64,000 nt of DNA from Sphingomonas sp. IC-56 (lineage in GTDB: Bacteria; Pseudomonadota; Alphaproteobacteria; Sphingomonadales; Sphingomonadaceae), in NCBI RefSeq assembly GCF_021043375.1, contig NZ_JAJNDV010000002.1, forward strand, positions 248,001 to 312,000, given 5' to 3'. Position numbers and translations under genes: made by a program. Under the pieces are notes generated by a model that was not told where the DNA came from, made no database searches, and saw only the letters and a list, made by a program, of their open reading frames with translations. Below are positions 16,983 through 24,256 of this stretch, piece by piece. Numbering within the stretch: position 1 is the stretch's first letter; each line of letters starts with the position of its first letter.

Positions 16983-19463
16983 CTACGCCAAAATCATGGA
17001 CGCAGAACGCAGCGGTTCGGCGCCCTGTAAAAAATAACGCGTTGATATTGCACGCGAAAGTTCGAATAGACGGTGTAGAAGACCGTCGACCAGCGCTGCG
17101 TCCAGAGTCTGGACCTTCGCCGTCACCAACGCAGCCGCCAGACCCCGCGCCTGCTCCTGCTGCGGTTCGGCTAAGCCATTGTCCGAAAGGACCGGAAGCG
17201 CGTTCAGATGCGCAGAAATCGCCCCAGCCTGGAACGCCACGCCGCGCGGATTGCCGGGGTCCAGCGCGACCAAATCGACCACGGGCATACGCGAAATGCC
17301 CGAAATATAGCGCTGGCGGTAGCTAATCTGGCTGTCGGCGAGGTCCAGCAGCGTAGAAAGATCGTCAAGCGTCGCATCGGCCCCGCCGAACGCGCGCAGG
17401 GAGCGCAGCATGGCTTCGGCACGCTCCACCCGGCGCCCGAGATCGTGGAAGCGCCAGGCATCGGTGCGCGCCATATGCTCGCCCGCCAGCCCTACCAGCG
17501 CGGAATAGCGGCGTTGCAACGAGCCCGCGCGATCGAGCAGCACGCCCCGATCGGGGAAGGGCGCGTCGAGCAGGCGGATCATGTCGGCCGAGAGCCGGTC
17601 GCGCGATACCTGACCAATCGAGCGCGCCTGAGCATTGATCGACCGCACGCTGTACCAGCCCTCCCCGCCCTCCATCGCCGTGCGGGCGAGCTGGGTGAGA
17701 TCGGCGCGGCGCAGACTCTTGGGCTCCGGCGCGGCACCGGCAGCGACCACGAGCCGCACCAGGCGGGCGACGGTGTCCGGGGACAGGGCGGCGCCGGTGT
17801 CGGCGCTGATGGAATGGCCAAGCAGCACGCGCAGCACGCCAAGCAGCGCTTCGCCCCGTTCCAGATAACGGCCGAGCCAGAACAGATTGTCGGCAACGCG
17901 CGAGGGCAATGTGCCCGGGTTGCGGCGAAGCTGGACCGTGTCGACGGAAGGAAGCAACGATACCGGCGCGACGGGATCGGAGCCGTACACGCAGACATCG
18001 GCGGACCAGCTCCCCTCCCCCATCACCGCGGCACGAACATCCTCGTGCATGCCGATCCGGGCGAAGCCGCCGGGCAGCACGGTCCAGCCGCCCTGCGCAT
18101 CGCGCGCGGCGAAGACGCGCAGCGTGAAGGGACGCGGCACCAGGCCGCCTTCGCCGGGGACCGGCATGGTCGACAGGTGCACCACCTCTTGCCCGACATA
18201 ATCCTGGGGGCGGCGCGTGAAATCGTCGAGCAGGGCGGCGCGCTGATCCGCATTCAACGTCGCACCGAGCGCCGGCTTGCCGGAGGGGAGCCCGAGCGGT
18301 GGCGGGCCGAAGGCAGGCGCGACGAGCAGCTGGTCGAGATTGGCCGCGACATGGGCACGCTCCGCCTCTCCGCCGCACCACCAGGTCGCGATGTTGGGAA
18401 GGCTGAGCGGAGCGCCGAGCAGATGCTGGGCGAGCGCTGGCAGGAACGCGGCAAAGGCCGGGGCCTCCACCAGCGCGGCGCCCGGCGCATTGGCGACCAG
18501 CAGATTGCCCGCCGCCATCGCGTCGACAAGGCCGGCAACGCCGATGGTGGAATGCGAGTCGAGCGCCAGGGGATCGAGCAGGCGCGGATCAAGGCGGTGC
18601 CACACGGCGTCGATCCGCTTCAGCCCGGCGATGGTGCGGACATAGAGCTGGTCTTCGCGCACCAGCAGATCGGCCCCTTCGGCAAGGAGGAAACCGAGAT
18701 AGCGGGCGAGATGCGCCTGTTCGGCATAGCTGGGGTTGAGCCGGCCGGGCGTGAGCAGCGCGATGCGCGGATCGACGCGGCGGCACAAGGCAGCGAGCCC
18801 GCCGCGGAATCCGGCAAAGAAGGGCGCGTGGCGCTCGATATTGAGCCGCGACTGGAGCCCGCCGGCGGTGCGCGCCATCGCCAGGCGGTTTTCCAAGGCG
18901 AACCCGGCGCCGGCAGGGGCGCGGACATGGTCGGCGAGCACGCGCCACTCGCCCGTAGGTCCGCGGCAGAGATCAAAGGCGACGAAGTGCAGGTGGCGTC
19001 CGCCCGGCGGCTCGAGCCGGTCGAGCGGGCGCAGGAAATAGGGGCTGCCGGTGACGAGCATCGCCGGGACGTGGCCGCCGCTGACCAAATTGCCGGGGCC
19101 GTACAGGTCGGCGAGCACGGCTTCGAGCAGCTCGGCGCGCTGGGTTACGCCGGCGGCGATCCCTTCCCATTCAGGCTTTTCCAGCAGGAGCGGCACGGGG
19201 GAAAGCGGCCAGGGACGTTCTTCGCCTTCGCCGACGATGCGGAAGCCGGTGCCGATATCCTCGGCATGGCGGCGCGCGCGGTCGCGTAGCTGGTCCCAAT
19301 CGTCGCCCGCGACCGCGGCGAGTTCCTCAAACAAGGCGCGCCAGGCGGGATCATCCGCCTGCGCGCACAGCACGTCGCCGTGGAGCGCATGGGCGCAATG
19401 GTCGGCGATCCAGCGATCGGCGACAGTGGCGGCATCGAACAAGGGCGCGGCACGGGTGGCCAA
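16983..19463 (-). CDS. Circularly permuted ATP-grasp / alpha-E domain fusion protein
   Basis: 826 residues. About residues 1-480 form a circularly permuted type 2 ATP-grasp domain (GPGNLVSGGHVPAMLVTGSP, AGFALENRLAMARTAGGL, LLVREDQLYVRTIAGLKRID, VANAPGAALVEAPAFAAFLP); the rest is an alpha-E helical domain (RVADNLFWLGRYLERGEALL onward). In many bacteria the two are separate genes next to a transglutaminase; here they are one polypeptide. ATP-grasp enzymes ligate amines to carboxylates, so peptide ligation is plausible, unproven. The start is TTG 19463 with GGGGAAG 8 bp upstream. An open frame of 693 codons on the opposite strand is a compositional shadow. Confidence 0.88.
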   Translation of the reverse strand: MATRAAPLFDAATVADRWIADHCAHALHGDVLCAQADDPAWRALFEELAAVAGDDWDQLRDRARRHAEDIGTGFRIVGEGEERPWPLSPVPLLLEKPEWEGIAAGVTQRAELLEAVLADLYGPGNLVSGGHVPAMLVTGSPYFLRPLDRLEPPGGRHLHFVAFDLCRGPTGEWRVLADHVRAPAGAGFALENRLAMARTAGGLQSRLNIERHAPFFAGFRGGLAALCRRVDPRIALLTPGRLNPSYAEQAHLARYLGFLLAEGADLLVREDQLYVRTIAGLKRIDAVWHRLDPRLLDPLALDSHSTIGVAGLVDAMAAGNLLVANAPGAALVEAPAFAAFLPALAQHLLGAPLSLPNIATWWCGGEAERAHVAANLDQLLVAPAFGPPPLGLPSGKPALGATLNADQRAALLDDFTRRPQDYVGQEVVHLSTMPVPGEGGLVPRPFTLRVFAARDAQGGWTVLPGGFARIGMHEDVRAAVMGEGSWSADVCVYGSDPVAPVSLLPSVDTVQLRRNPGTLPSRVADNLFWLGRYLERGEALLGVLRVLLGHSISADTGAALSPDTVARLVRLVVAAGAAPEPKSLRRADLTQLARTAMEGGEGWYSVRSINAQARSIGQVSRDRLSADMIRLLDAPFPDRGVLLDRAGSLQRRYSALVGLAGEHMARTDAWRFHDLGRRVERAEAMLRSLRAFGGADATLDDLSTLLDLADSQISYRQRYISGISRMPVVDLVALDPGNPRGVAFQAGAISAHLNALPVLSDNGLAEPQQEQARGLAAALVTAKVQTLDAALVDGLLHRLFELSRAISTRYFLQGAEPLRSASMILA

Positions 19464-19588
19464 AAGCGCTTCCCCAGATTGGGTTGAATGCGTGTCAACG
19501 TGATGGGGGAAAGGATGTTGCGTGGCAACAAGGGAAGATTGCGGAGGGGGTGACGCGGTGGGGTGGCAGAAGGAAGAAGGCAGATGTT

Positions 19589-19733
19589 CGCGCAGAGGCG
19601 CAGAGGACGCAGAGATGTGACGTAGCGGCCCGGTCGGGAGACTATCTCGCGTTCACCGCTCGCTGCGCTGATTATGATTCCTGCCGCTGACGCGGCGACA
19701 ACTTCTCTGCGTTCTCTGCGCCTCTGCGCGAAC
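19589..19733. repeat. Inverted GC-rich repeat pair (CGCAGAGGCGCAGAG type)
   Basis: CGCAGAGGCGCAGAGGACGC at about 19589-19616 recurs inverted at about 19703-19733 (CTGCGTTCTCTGCGCCTCTG), separated by roughly 90 bp containing GCTCGCTGCGCTGATTATG. No gene is seen between. It resembles dispersed intergenic repeat ends; function unknown. Confidence 0.7.
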
Positions 19734-19786
19734 CTCGTCTTTCCTTAGCGCGCGCGCTAGCGGCCGGCAGCCTAGGAAATAGTCAC

Positions 19787-19832
19787 CCTCACCCCGGCCC
19801 TCTCCCGCAGGCGGGAGAGGGGGAAGGGAGAA
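19787..19832. repeat. REP-like hairpin before the glycine-zipper gene 3' end
   Basis: CTCTCCCGCAGGCGGGAGAG is a perfect stem of 9 bp with a 2-nt loop, flanked by CCCCGGCC and GGGGGAAGGG. It lies between two minus-strand genes just downstream of the glycine-zipper stop and may act as its terminator. Confidence 0.6.
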
Positions 19833-19845
19833 GGGGTACTTCCGC

Positions 19846-20271
19846 TTAGCGGCAGCGCACGTTGCCGCGGTCGACTTCGCGGCCGAGCAGGGCTCCGCCG
19901 CCGGCACCGAGCAGCGTGCCGAGCGTGCCGCCGCCGATCAGGTTGCCGAGCACCCCGCCGCCGATGCCGCCGACCACCAGGCCGGTGGTGCCGTCGTTGC
20001 GGCGGCAATAGGCGCGGCCGTCGCGGCCCTTGTAGATGCGGTCGTTGCGGCCGAGGCGGCGTTCACGGTCGCGGCGGCCCTCGCGATAGTTGCGCGACGG
20101 ATCCCAATTGCGGTCATTGTCGCGCCAGCGATAATCGCTTCGGCGATCACGGCGGTCATTGTCGCGGCGGTCGTTGTCCCGGTACTGGCGGGACTGGGCG
20201 TCGGCCGGCGTCGCGGCGATTGCCGGGACTGCCATCGATGCCATCACGAATGCAGCCAAAAACTTCTTCAT
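19846..20271 (-). CDS. Glycine-zipper 2TM domain exported protein
   Basis: 141 residues. MKKFLAAFVMASMAVPAIAA is a signal peptide. A basic/acidic region rich in Arg-Asp-Asn follows (repeats like RDNDRRDNDRRDRR), then a glycine-zipper segment GLVVGGIGGGVLGNLIGGG and a Cys near each end of the mature core. Such proteins insert in the outer membrane or periplasm; some resemble the 17-kDa surface antigen. No specific role can be assigned. Confidence 0.8.
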   Translation of the reverse strand: MKKFLAAFVMASMAVPAIAATPADAQSRQYRDNDRRDNDRRDRRSDYRWRDNDRNWDPSRNYREGRRDRERRLGRNDRIYKGRDGRAYCRRNDGTTGLVVGGIGGGVLGNLIGGGTLGTLLGAGGGALLGREVDRGNVRCR

Positions 20272-20464
20272 GCGAAACTCCTTGGTCGGGACGCGGCAAG
20301 GGGGCGGGCCGCGGCACGGGTGGACGATGTGTCCGAGGGCTGAGGAACGGCGGCGATGGGGCTAGGGTTCCCCCATGGGGCCGTCAGGCGTTGCGGAACG
20401 CGCAATCGTGCGGCGAATCCGGGAGCGGTTTCCGCGTGCGGCTTCTTTGGCTAAGATGTTGGGC

Positions 20465-21436
20465 ATGCACACCATTGATGTCCTGATGACCGCGCCGTTG
20501 CTGCCCATCGTCGTGGAGCAGCTGGAATCCGCCTTCACGCTGCACCGGCTGTGGGAGCAGCCCGACCCGCAAGCCTTTATCGCGGAAGTGGGGCCGCGCA
20601 TCCGCGGGGTCGCCACCAGCACTTATCACGGGCGGATCGACGATGCGTTCCTGGCGCACTTTCCCGCGCTGGAGATCGTCGCGAGTTTCGGCGTGGGCTA
20701 TGACAATGTCGATGTGGCCGCGGCGGCGGCACGTGGAGTGATGGTGACCAACACGCCGGGCGTGCTGGACGCGGAAGTGGCCGACTTCACGGTGGGGCTG
20801 CTGCTGGCGACGCTGCGGCAATTGCCCCAGGCGGAACGATTCCTGCGCGACGGACAGTGGCTGAAGGGCGCCTTCCCCTTGTCGCCGACGCTGCGCGGGC
20901 GGCGGATCGGCATTGTCGGGCTGGGCAATATCGGCAAGGCAGTGGCGCGGCGGCTGCAAGGGTTCGACGTGCCCATCGCCTATCATGGACGGCACCGGCA
21001 GGACGTGCCGTTCGACTATTATCCGACGCTGATCGGACTGGCCGAGGCGTCAGACATATTGGTGGTGATCGTGCCGGGCGGCGCGGGAACGCGGCACCTG
21101 ATCGACCACGAAGTGCTGGCGGCGCTGGGAGCGGACGGCGTGCTGATCAACGTGGCGCGCGGCAGCGTGGTGGACGAGGCGGCGCTGATCGAGTCATTGC
21201 AGGCGGGCACGATCCTGAGTGCCGGGCTGGACGTGTATGCCGACGAGCCGCGGGTGCCGCAGGCGTTGCTGGACCTGCCGCACGTGGTGCTGTTGCCGCA
21301 TGTCGGGTCGGGATCGGTGCGGACGCGGGATGCCATGGGGCAGCTGCTGGTGGATAACGTGGTGCAGTGGTTTCGGGACGGGACGCCGGTGACGGGCGTG
21401 CCGGAGACTGCGGGGTTGGTTGGACGTTCCGTCTGA
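20465..21436 (+). CDS. D-isomer-specific 2-hydroxyacid dehydrogenase
   Basis: 323 residues from ATG 20465; the frame opens at 20375 and ATG 20456 is also possible. The NAD(P)-binding motif GIVGLGNIGKAVARR is near residues 147-161. The catalytic Arg is in NVARGSVVDE, Glu in ADEPRVP and His in LLPHVGSGS, the standard triad of this family. VASFGVGYDNVDV is the N-terminal substrate loop. Likely a hydroxypyruvate/glyoxylate-type reductase; the true substrate is unknown. Convergent with the histidine kinase gene, with two large hairpins in between. Confidence 0.88.
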   Translation: MHTIDVLMTAPLLPIVVEQLESAFTLHRLWEQPDPQAFIAEVGPRIRGVATSTYHGRIDDAFLAHFPALEIVASFGVGYDNVDVAAAAARGVMVTNTPGVLDAEVADFTVGLLLATLRQLPQAERFLRDGQWLKGAFPLSPTLRGRRIGIVGLGNIGKAVARRLQGFDVPIAYHGRHRQDVPFDYYPTLIGLAEASDILVVIVPGGAGTRHLIDHEVLAALGADGVLINVARGSVVDEAALIESLQAGTILSAGLDVYADEPRVPQALLDLPHVVLLPHVGSGSVRTRDAMGQLLVDNVVQWFRDGTPVTGVPETAGLVGRSV

Positions 21437-21460
21437 ATATCCGGCCTTGTCCTCTTCACT

Positions 21461-21548
21461 CGTCACCCCGGCCTTGAGCCGGGGTCCCGCTTCTTTGGCG
21501 GGCGAAGAAGAAGAAGAAGCGGGATCCCGGCTCAAGGCCGGGATGACG
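21461..21548. repeat. Palindromic element B, copy 1
   Basis: CGTCACCCCGGCCTTGAGCC at the left matches, inverted, the right end GGCTCAAGGCCGGGATGACG. Inside, TCCCGCTTCTT pairs with AAGAAGCGGGA around a short purine-rich loop. A second copy of the same design lies at 39765-39852, so this is a dispersed element and not merely a terminator, though it sits just after the dehydrogenase stop. Confidence 0.85.
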
Positions 21549-21577
21549 AAGGGAGAGGAAGGCCGTGGCTGCCACCT

Positions 21578-21625
21578 CCCCATTGGTACCTCCCCCGCTC
21601 TTGAGCGAGGGAGGTACCAATGGGG
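21578..21625. terminator. Long hairpin between convergent genes
   Basis: CCCCATTGGTACCTCC (continuing to 21600) pairs with 21603-21625 over 23 bp with one mismatch and a 2-nt loop. The right arm ends one base before the histidine kinase stop codon. It is long for an intrinsic terminator and has no T-run, so it may be a repeat that doubles as a bidirectional transcription barrier. Confidence 0.6.
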
Positions 21626-24130
21626 TCAGGCGGGGACTTTGCCGGTGGCCTTGGCCAGGGCCTCGGCGATGGCCGTGCCGTCATAGGGCTTTTGGAGCAG
21701 CACCGCGGCGGCGCCCTCCTCCAGACCGGCGACATGATCATTGCCGGTGGCGAACACCACGCCGACCTGGGGGCGGAGTTCGCGGGCGCGGGCGGCCAGG
21801 CTGGGTCCCGAGGCGCCGGGCAGCTCCACATCGGTGAACAGGACGTCGATCGGCACCGTCTGGAGCGCGGTGGTGGCGTCTTCGGCGCTGACGGCCTCGA
21901 CCACCGTGTGGCCCAGATGCTGGAGCAGTTCGGCGGTGTTGGCGCGGATCAGCGCGTCGTCTTCGACCAGCAGGATACTTAGCCGCGCGGAGGGCGCGGG
22001 CGCCGGCATGGCGGCGAGCGCCTGCTTCTGTTCGGGCAGGCTGGCGGTGCGCTGACGCTGGTTGGCGAGCACATAGCGCACCTTCCGCGCCAGCATCTCG
22101 CGCGTATAGGGCTTGGACAGCAGGTCGACGCCTTCGTCCAGGCGGCCGCCATGGACGATCGCGTTCTCGGTATAGCCCGAGGTGAACAGCACGGCGATGT
22201 CGGGGTGGCGTTCGCGCGTGATGCGGGCGAGCTCGGGGCTCTTGAGCGTGCCGGGCATCACCACGTCGGTGAACAGCAGGTCGATCGGCACGCCGCTTTC
22301 GACGATGGCGAGCGCGGAGGCGGCGTCGCGCGCTTTGAGCACGCGGTAGCCGAGTTCGGTGAGCAACTCGACCGCGGTGGCGCGGACCTCGTCGTCATCT
22401 TCGGCGATCAGCACGGTTTCGCTGCCGCCGAGCACCGGGCCGGTGTCGATGGGCTCGCCGGCCTCTTCGGCCTGCAGCGCGCGGGGGAGGTAGAGCTTGA
22501 CGGTGGTGCCCTGACCGGGCTCCGAATAGATCTTTACATGGCCGCCCGACTGCTTGACGAAGCCATAGACCATCGAGAGGCCGAGGCCGGTGCCCTTGCC
22601 CTCCGGCTTGGTCGAGAAGAAGGGCTCGAACACCTGCTCGAGAATGTCGGTGGTCATGCCGGCGCCGGTGTCGGTGACCGCTAGCATGATGTACTGGCCC
22701 GGCGTCACCTCGGCATGGGAGCGGGCGTAATTGTCGTCGAGATGGGCGTTGCCGAGCTCAATCGTCAGCTTGCCATGGCCGTCCATCGCATCGCGTGCGT
22801 TGATCGCGAGGTTGAGCAGCGCGTTCTCGACCTGGCCGGGATCGACAAAGGTGTTCCACAGGCCGCCCGAGACGACCGTCTCGATCTCCACCGCGTCGCC
22901 GATCGCGCGGCGGAGCATGTCCTCCATGCCATAGACGAAGCGGCCGATGTTGACGACCTTGGGCTCCAGCGGCTGGCGGCGGCCAAAGGCGAGGAGCTGG
23001 GCTGCGAGCTTGGCGCCGCGGCTGACGCCGGCAAGCGCGTTGTTGACGCGGCGCTCGGCACGCTCGTTGCCGGCCACATCCTTGGCGAGCAGCTGGAGGT
23101 TGCCCGAGACGACCTGGAGCAGGTTGTTGAAATCATGCGCGACGCCGCCGGTGAGCTTGCCGATCGCGTCCATCTTCTGCGCCTGTTGCAGCGCGACTTC
23201 AGCCTGGCGGCGTTCCTCGATCGCAGTGACGATGCGGGCCTCAAGCGTTTCGTTGAGGCGGCGCAGCTGTTCGCTCGCGTGGTGCTGTTCGGTGACGTCG
23301 CTGCCCTGAACGAAGATGCCGGTGGTGGCGCCGGTAGCGTCGAGGATGGGCTGGTAGATGAAGTCGATGAAGCGCTCGCCCGCGTCGGCGGTCAGCAGCC
23401 GGACGCCGCGGCCGACAAAGGGCGCTCCGGTGGCGTAGACACGGTCGAGGAGCTCGATAAAGCCCTGCTCCACCACTTCGGGCAGCGCTTCACGCACGCT
23501 CTGGCCGACGACATTCTCACGGCCCACGACGCGGTGATAGGCGTCGTTAGCGAGGGTAAAGACGTGGCCGGGGCCGCTCAGCACCGCGATGAAGCCCGGG
23601 GTCTGGACGAACAGGCTGCGCAGGAAGCTGCGCTCTTGTTCGAGCTGGAGATTGTCCTGCTGCACCGCCTCCGCGCGCTGGAGCACGCCGGCTTCGACCA
23701 GGTTGGCGCTGCCGGCGTCGCGGGCGAGCGCGCGCAGGCGCTGCAACTCGGTCACGTCCACCGTGTGCTGGAGGACAAAGGCAGTGTCGCCGGCGCGGTT
23801 GGGAATCGGAGTGTGCGTGGCGCTCCAATAGCGCTCCTCGAAGCCCAGACCGTCGCCAAGCGGGATGTCGTATCGGATCAGCGGCAGGTGATCGGGCGCG
23901 CCGGTCTGTGCCACGCGCGTAAGCGAGCCGAAGAGCGAACGGTAGCTGTCCGAATTCGGGTCCGCCGGGAACGCGTCGAACATGTTGCGGCCGAGCAGTT
24001 CCTCGCGGGTCCGGCCCGTAGCGACGCAATAGGCATCGTTCATCGCCACCAGAGTCAGCTGGCGGTTCATCAGCACGTAAGGGTTGGCCGAACGGGCGAA
24101 AATGGCTTCGAAATCAGCGGATTGCGGCAT
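21626..24130 (-). CDS. Hybrid sensor histidine kinase with two PAS and two receiver domains
   Basis: 834 residues from ATG 24130, soluble (no transmembrane segment). Order: PAS 1 (about 5-130), PAS 2 (about 165-290), a short coiled coil, the HisKA H-box GGVAHDFNNLLQVV, and HATPase_c with NLAINARDAMDG, DTGAGM and GKGTGLGLSMVYGF. Two receiver domains follow with phospho-acceptor Asp in DLLFTDVVMPG and DVLFTDVELPG. This is the HWE-unrelated GGVAHDFNN class common in alphaproteobacteria. The cue and output are unknown and no separate regulator is adjacent. The frame opens at 24217; the chosen start begins directly before PAS 1. Confidence 0.9.
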   Translation of the reverse strand: MPQSADFEAIFARSANPYVLMNRQLTLVAMNDAYCVATGRTREELLGRNMFDAFPADPNSDSYRSLFGSLTRVAQTGAPDHLPLIRYDIPLGDGLGFEERYWSATHTPIPNRAGDTAFVLQHTVDVTELQRLRALARDAGSANLVEAGVLQRAEAVQQDNLQLEQERSFLRSLFVQTPGFIAVLSGPGHVFTLANDAYHRVVGRENVVGQSVREALPEVVEQGFIELLDRVYATGAPFVGRGVRLLTADAGERFIDFIYQPILDATGATTGIFVQGSDVTEQHHASEQLRRLNETLEARIVTAIEERRQAEVALQQAQKMDAIGKLTGGVAHDFNNLLQVVSGNLQLLAKDVAGNERAERRVNNALAGVSRGAKLAAQLLAFGRRQPLEPKVVNIGRFVYGMEDMLRRAIGDAVEIETVVSGGLWNTFVDPGQVENALLNLAINARDAMDGHGKLTIELGNAHLDDNYARSHAEVTPGQYIMLAVTDTGAGMTTDILEQVFEPFFSTKPEGKGTGLGLSMVYGFVKQSGGHVKIYSEPGQGTTVKLYLPRALQAEEAGEPIDTGPVLGGSETVLIAEDDDEVRATAVELLTELGYRVLKARDAASALAIVESGVPIDLLFTDVVMPGTLKSPELARITRERHPDIAVLFTSGYTENAIVHGGRLDEGVDLLSKPYTREMLARKVRYVLANQRQRTASLPEQKQALAAMPAPAPSARLSILLVEDDALIRANTAELLQHLGHTVVEAVSAEDATTALQTVPIDVLFTDVELPGASGPSLAARARELRPQVGVVFATGNDHVAGLEEGAAAVLLQKPYDGTAIAEALAKATGKVPA

Positions 24131-24256
24131 CGAGCGAACGAACTTCCAATTGCGGCACCCAGCACATGGCCGAGGCACGGATGCTTTGAGGATGGCTAAC
24201 GCCGAAAAGTCTTGCACTTCAAGAAGATTGTGGCGGCGCCACCGGGGTGAAGCCCG

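Noticed and set aside
17208..19289. 693-codon plus-strand open frame
   Set aside because: Exact antisense of the ATP-grasp/alpha-E gene; a product of high GC at third positions, no family features.
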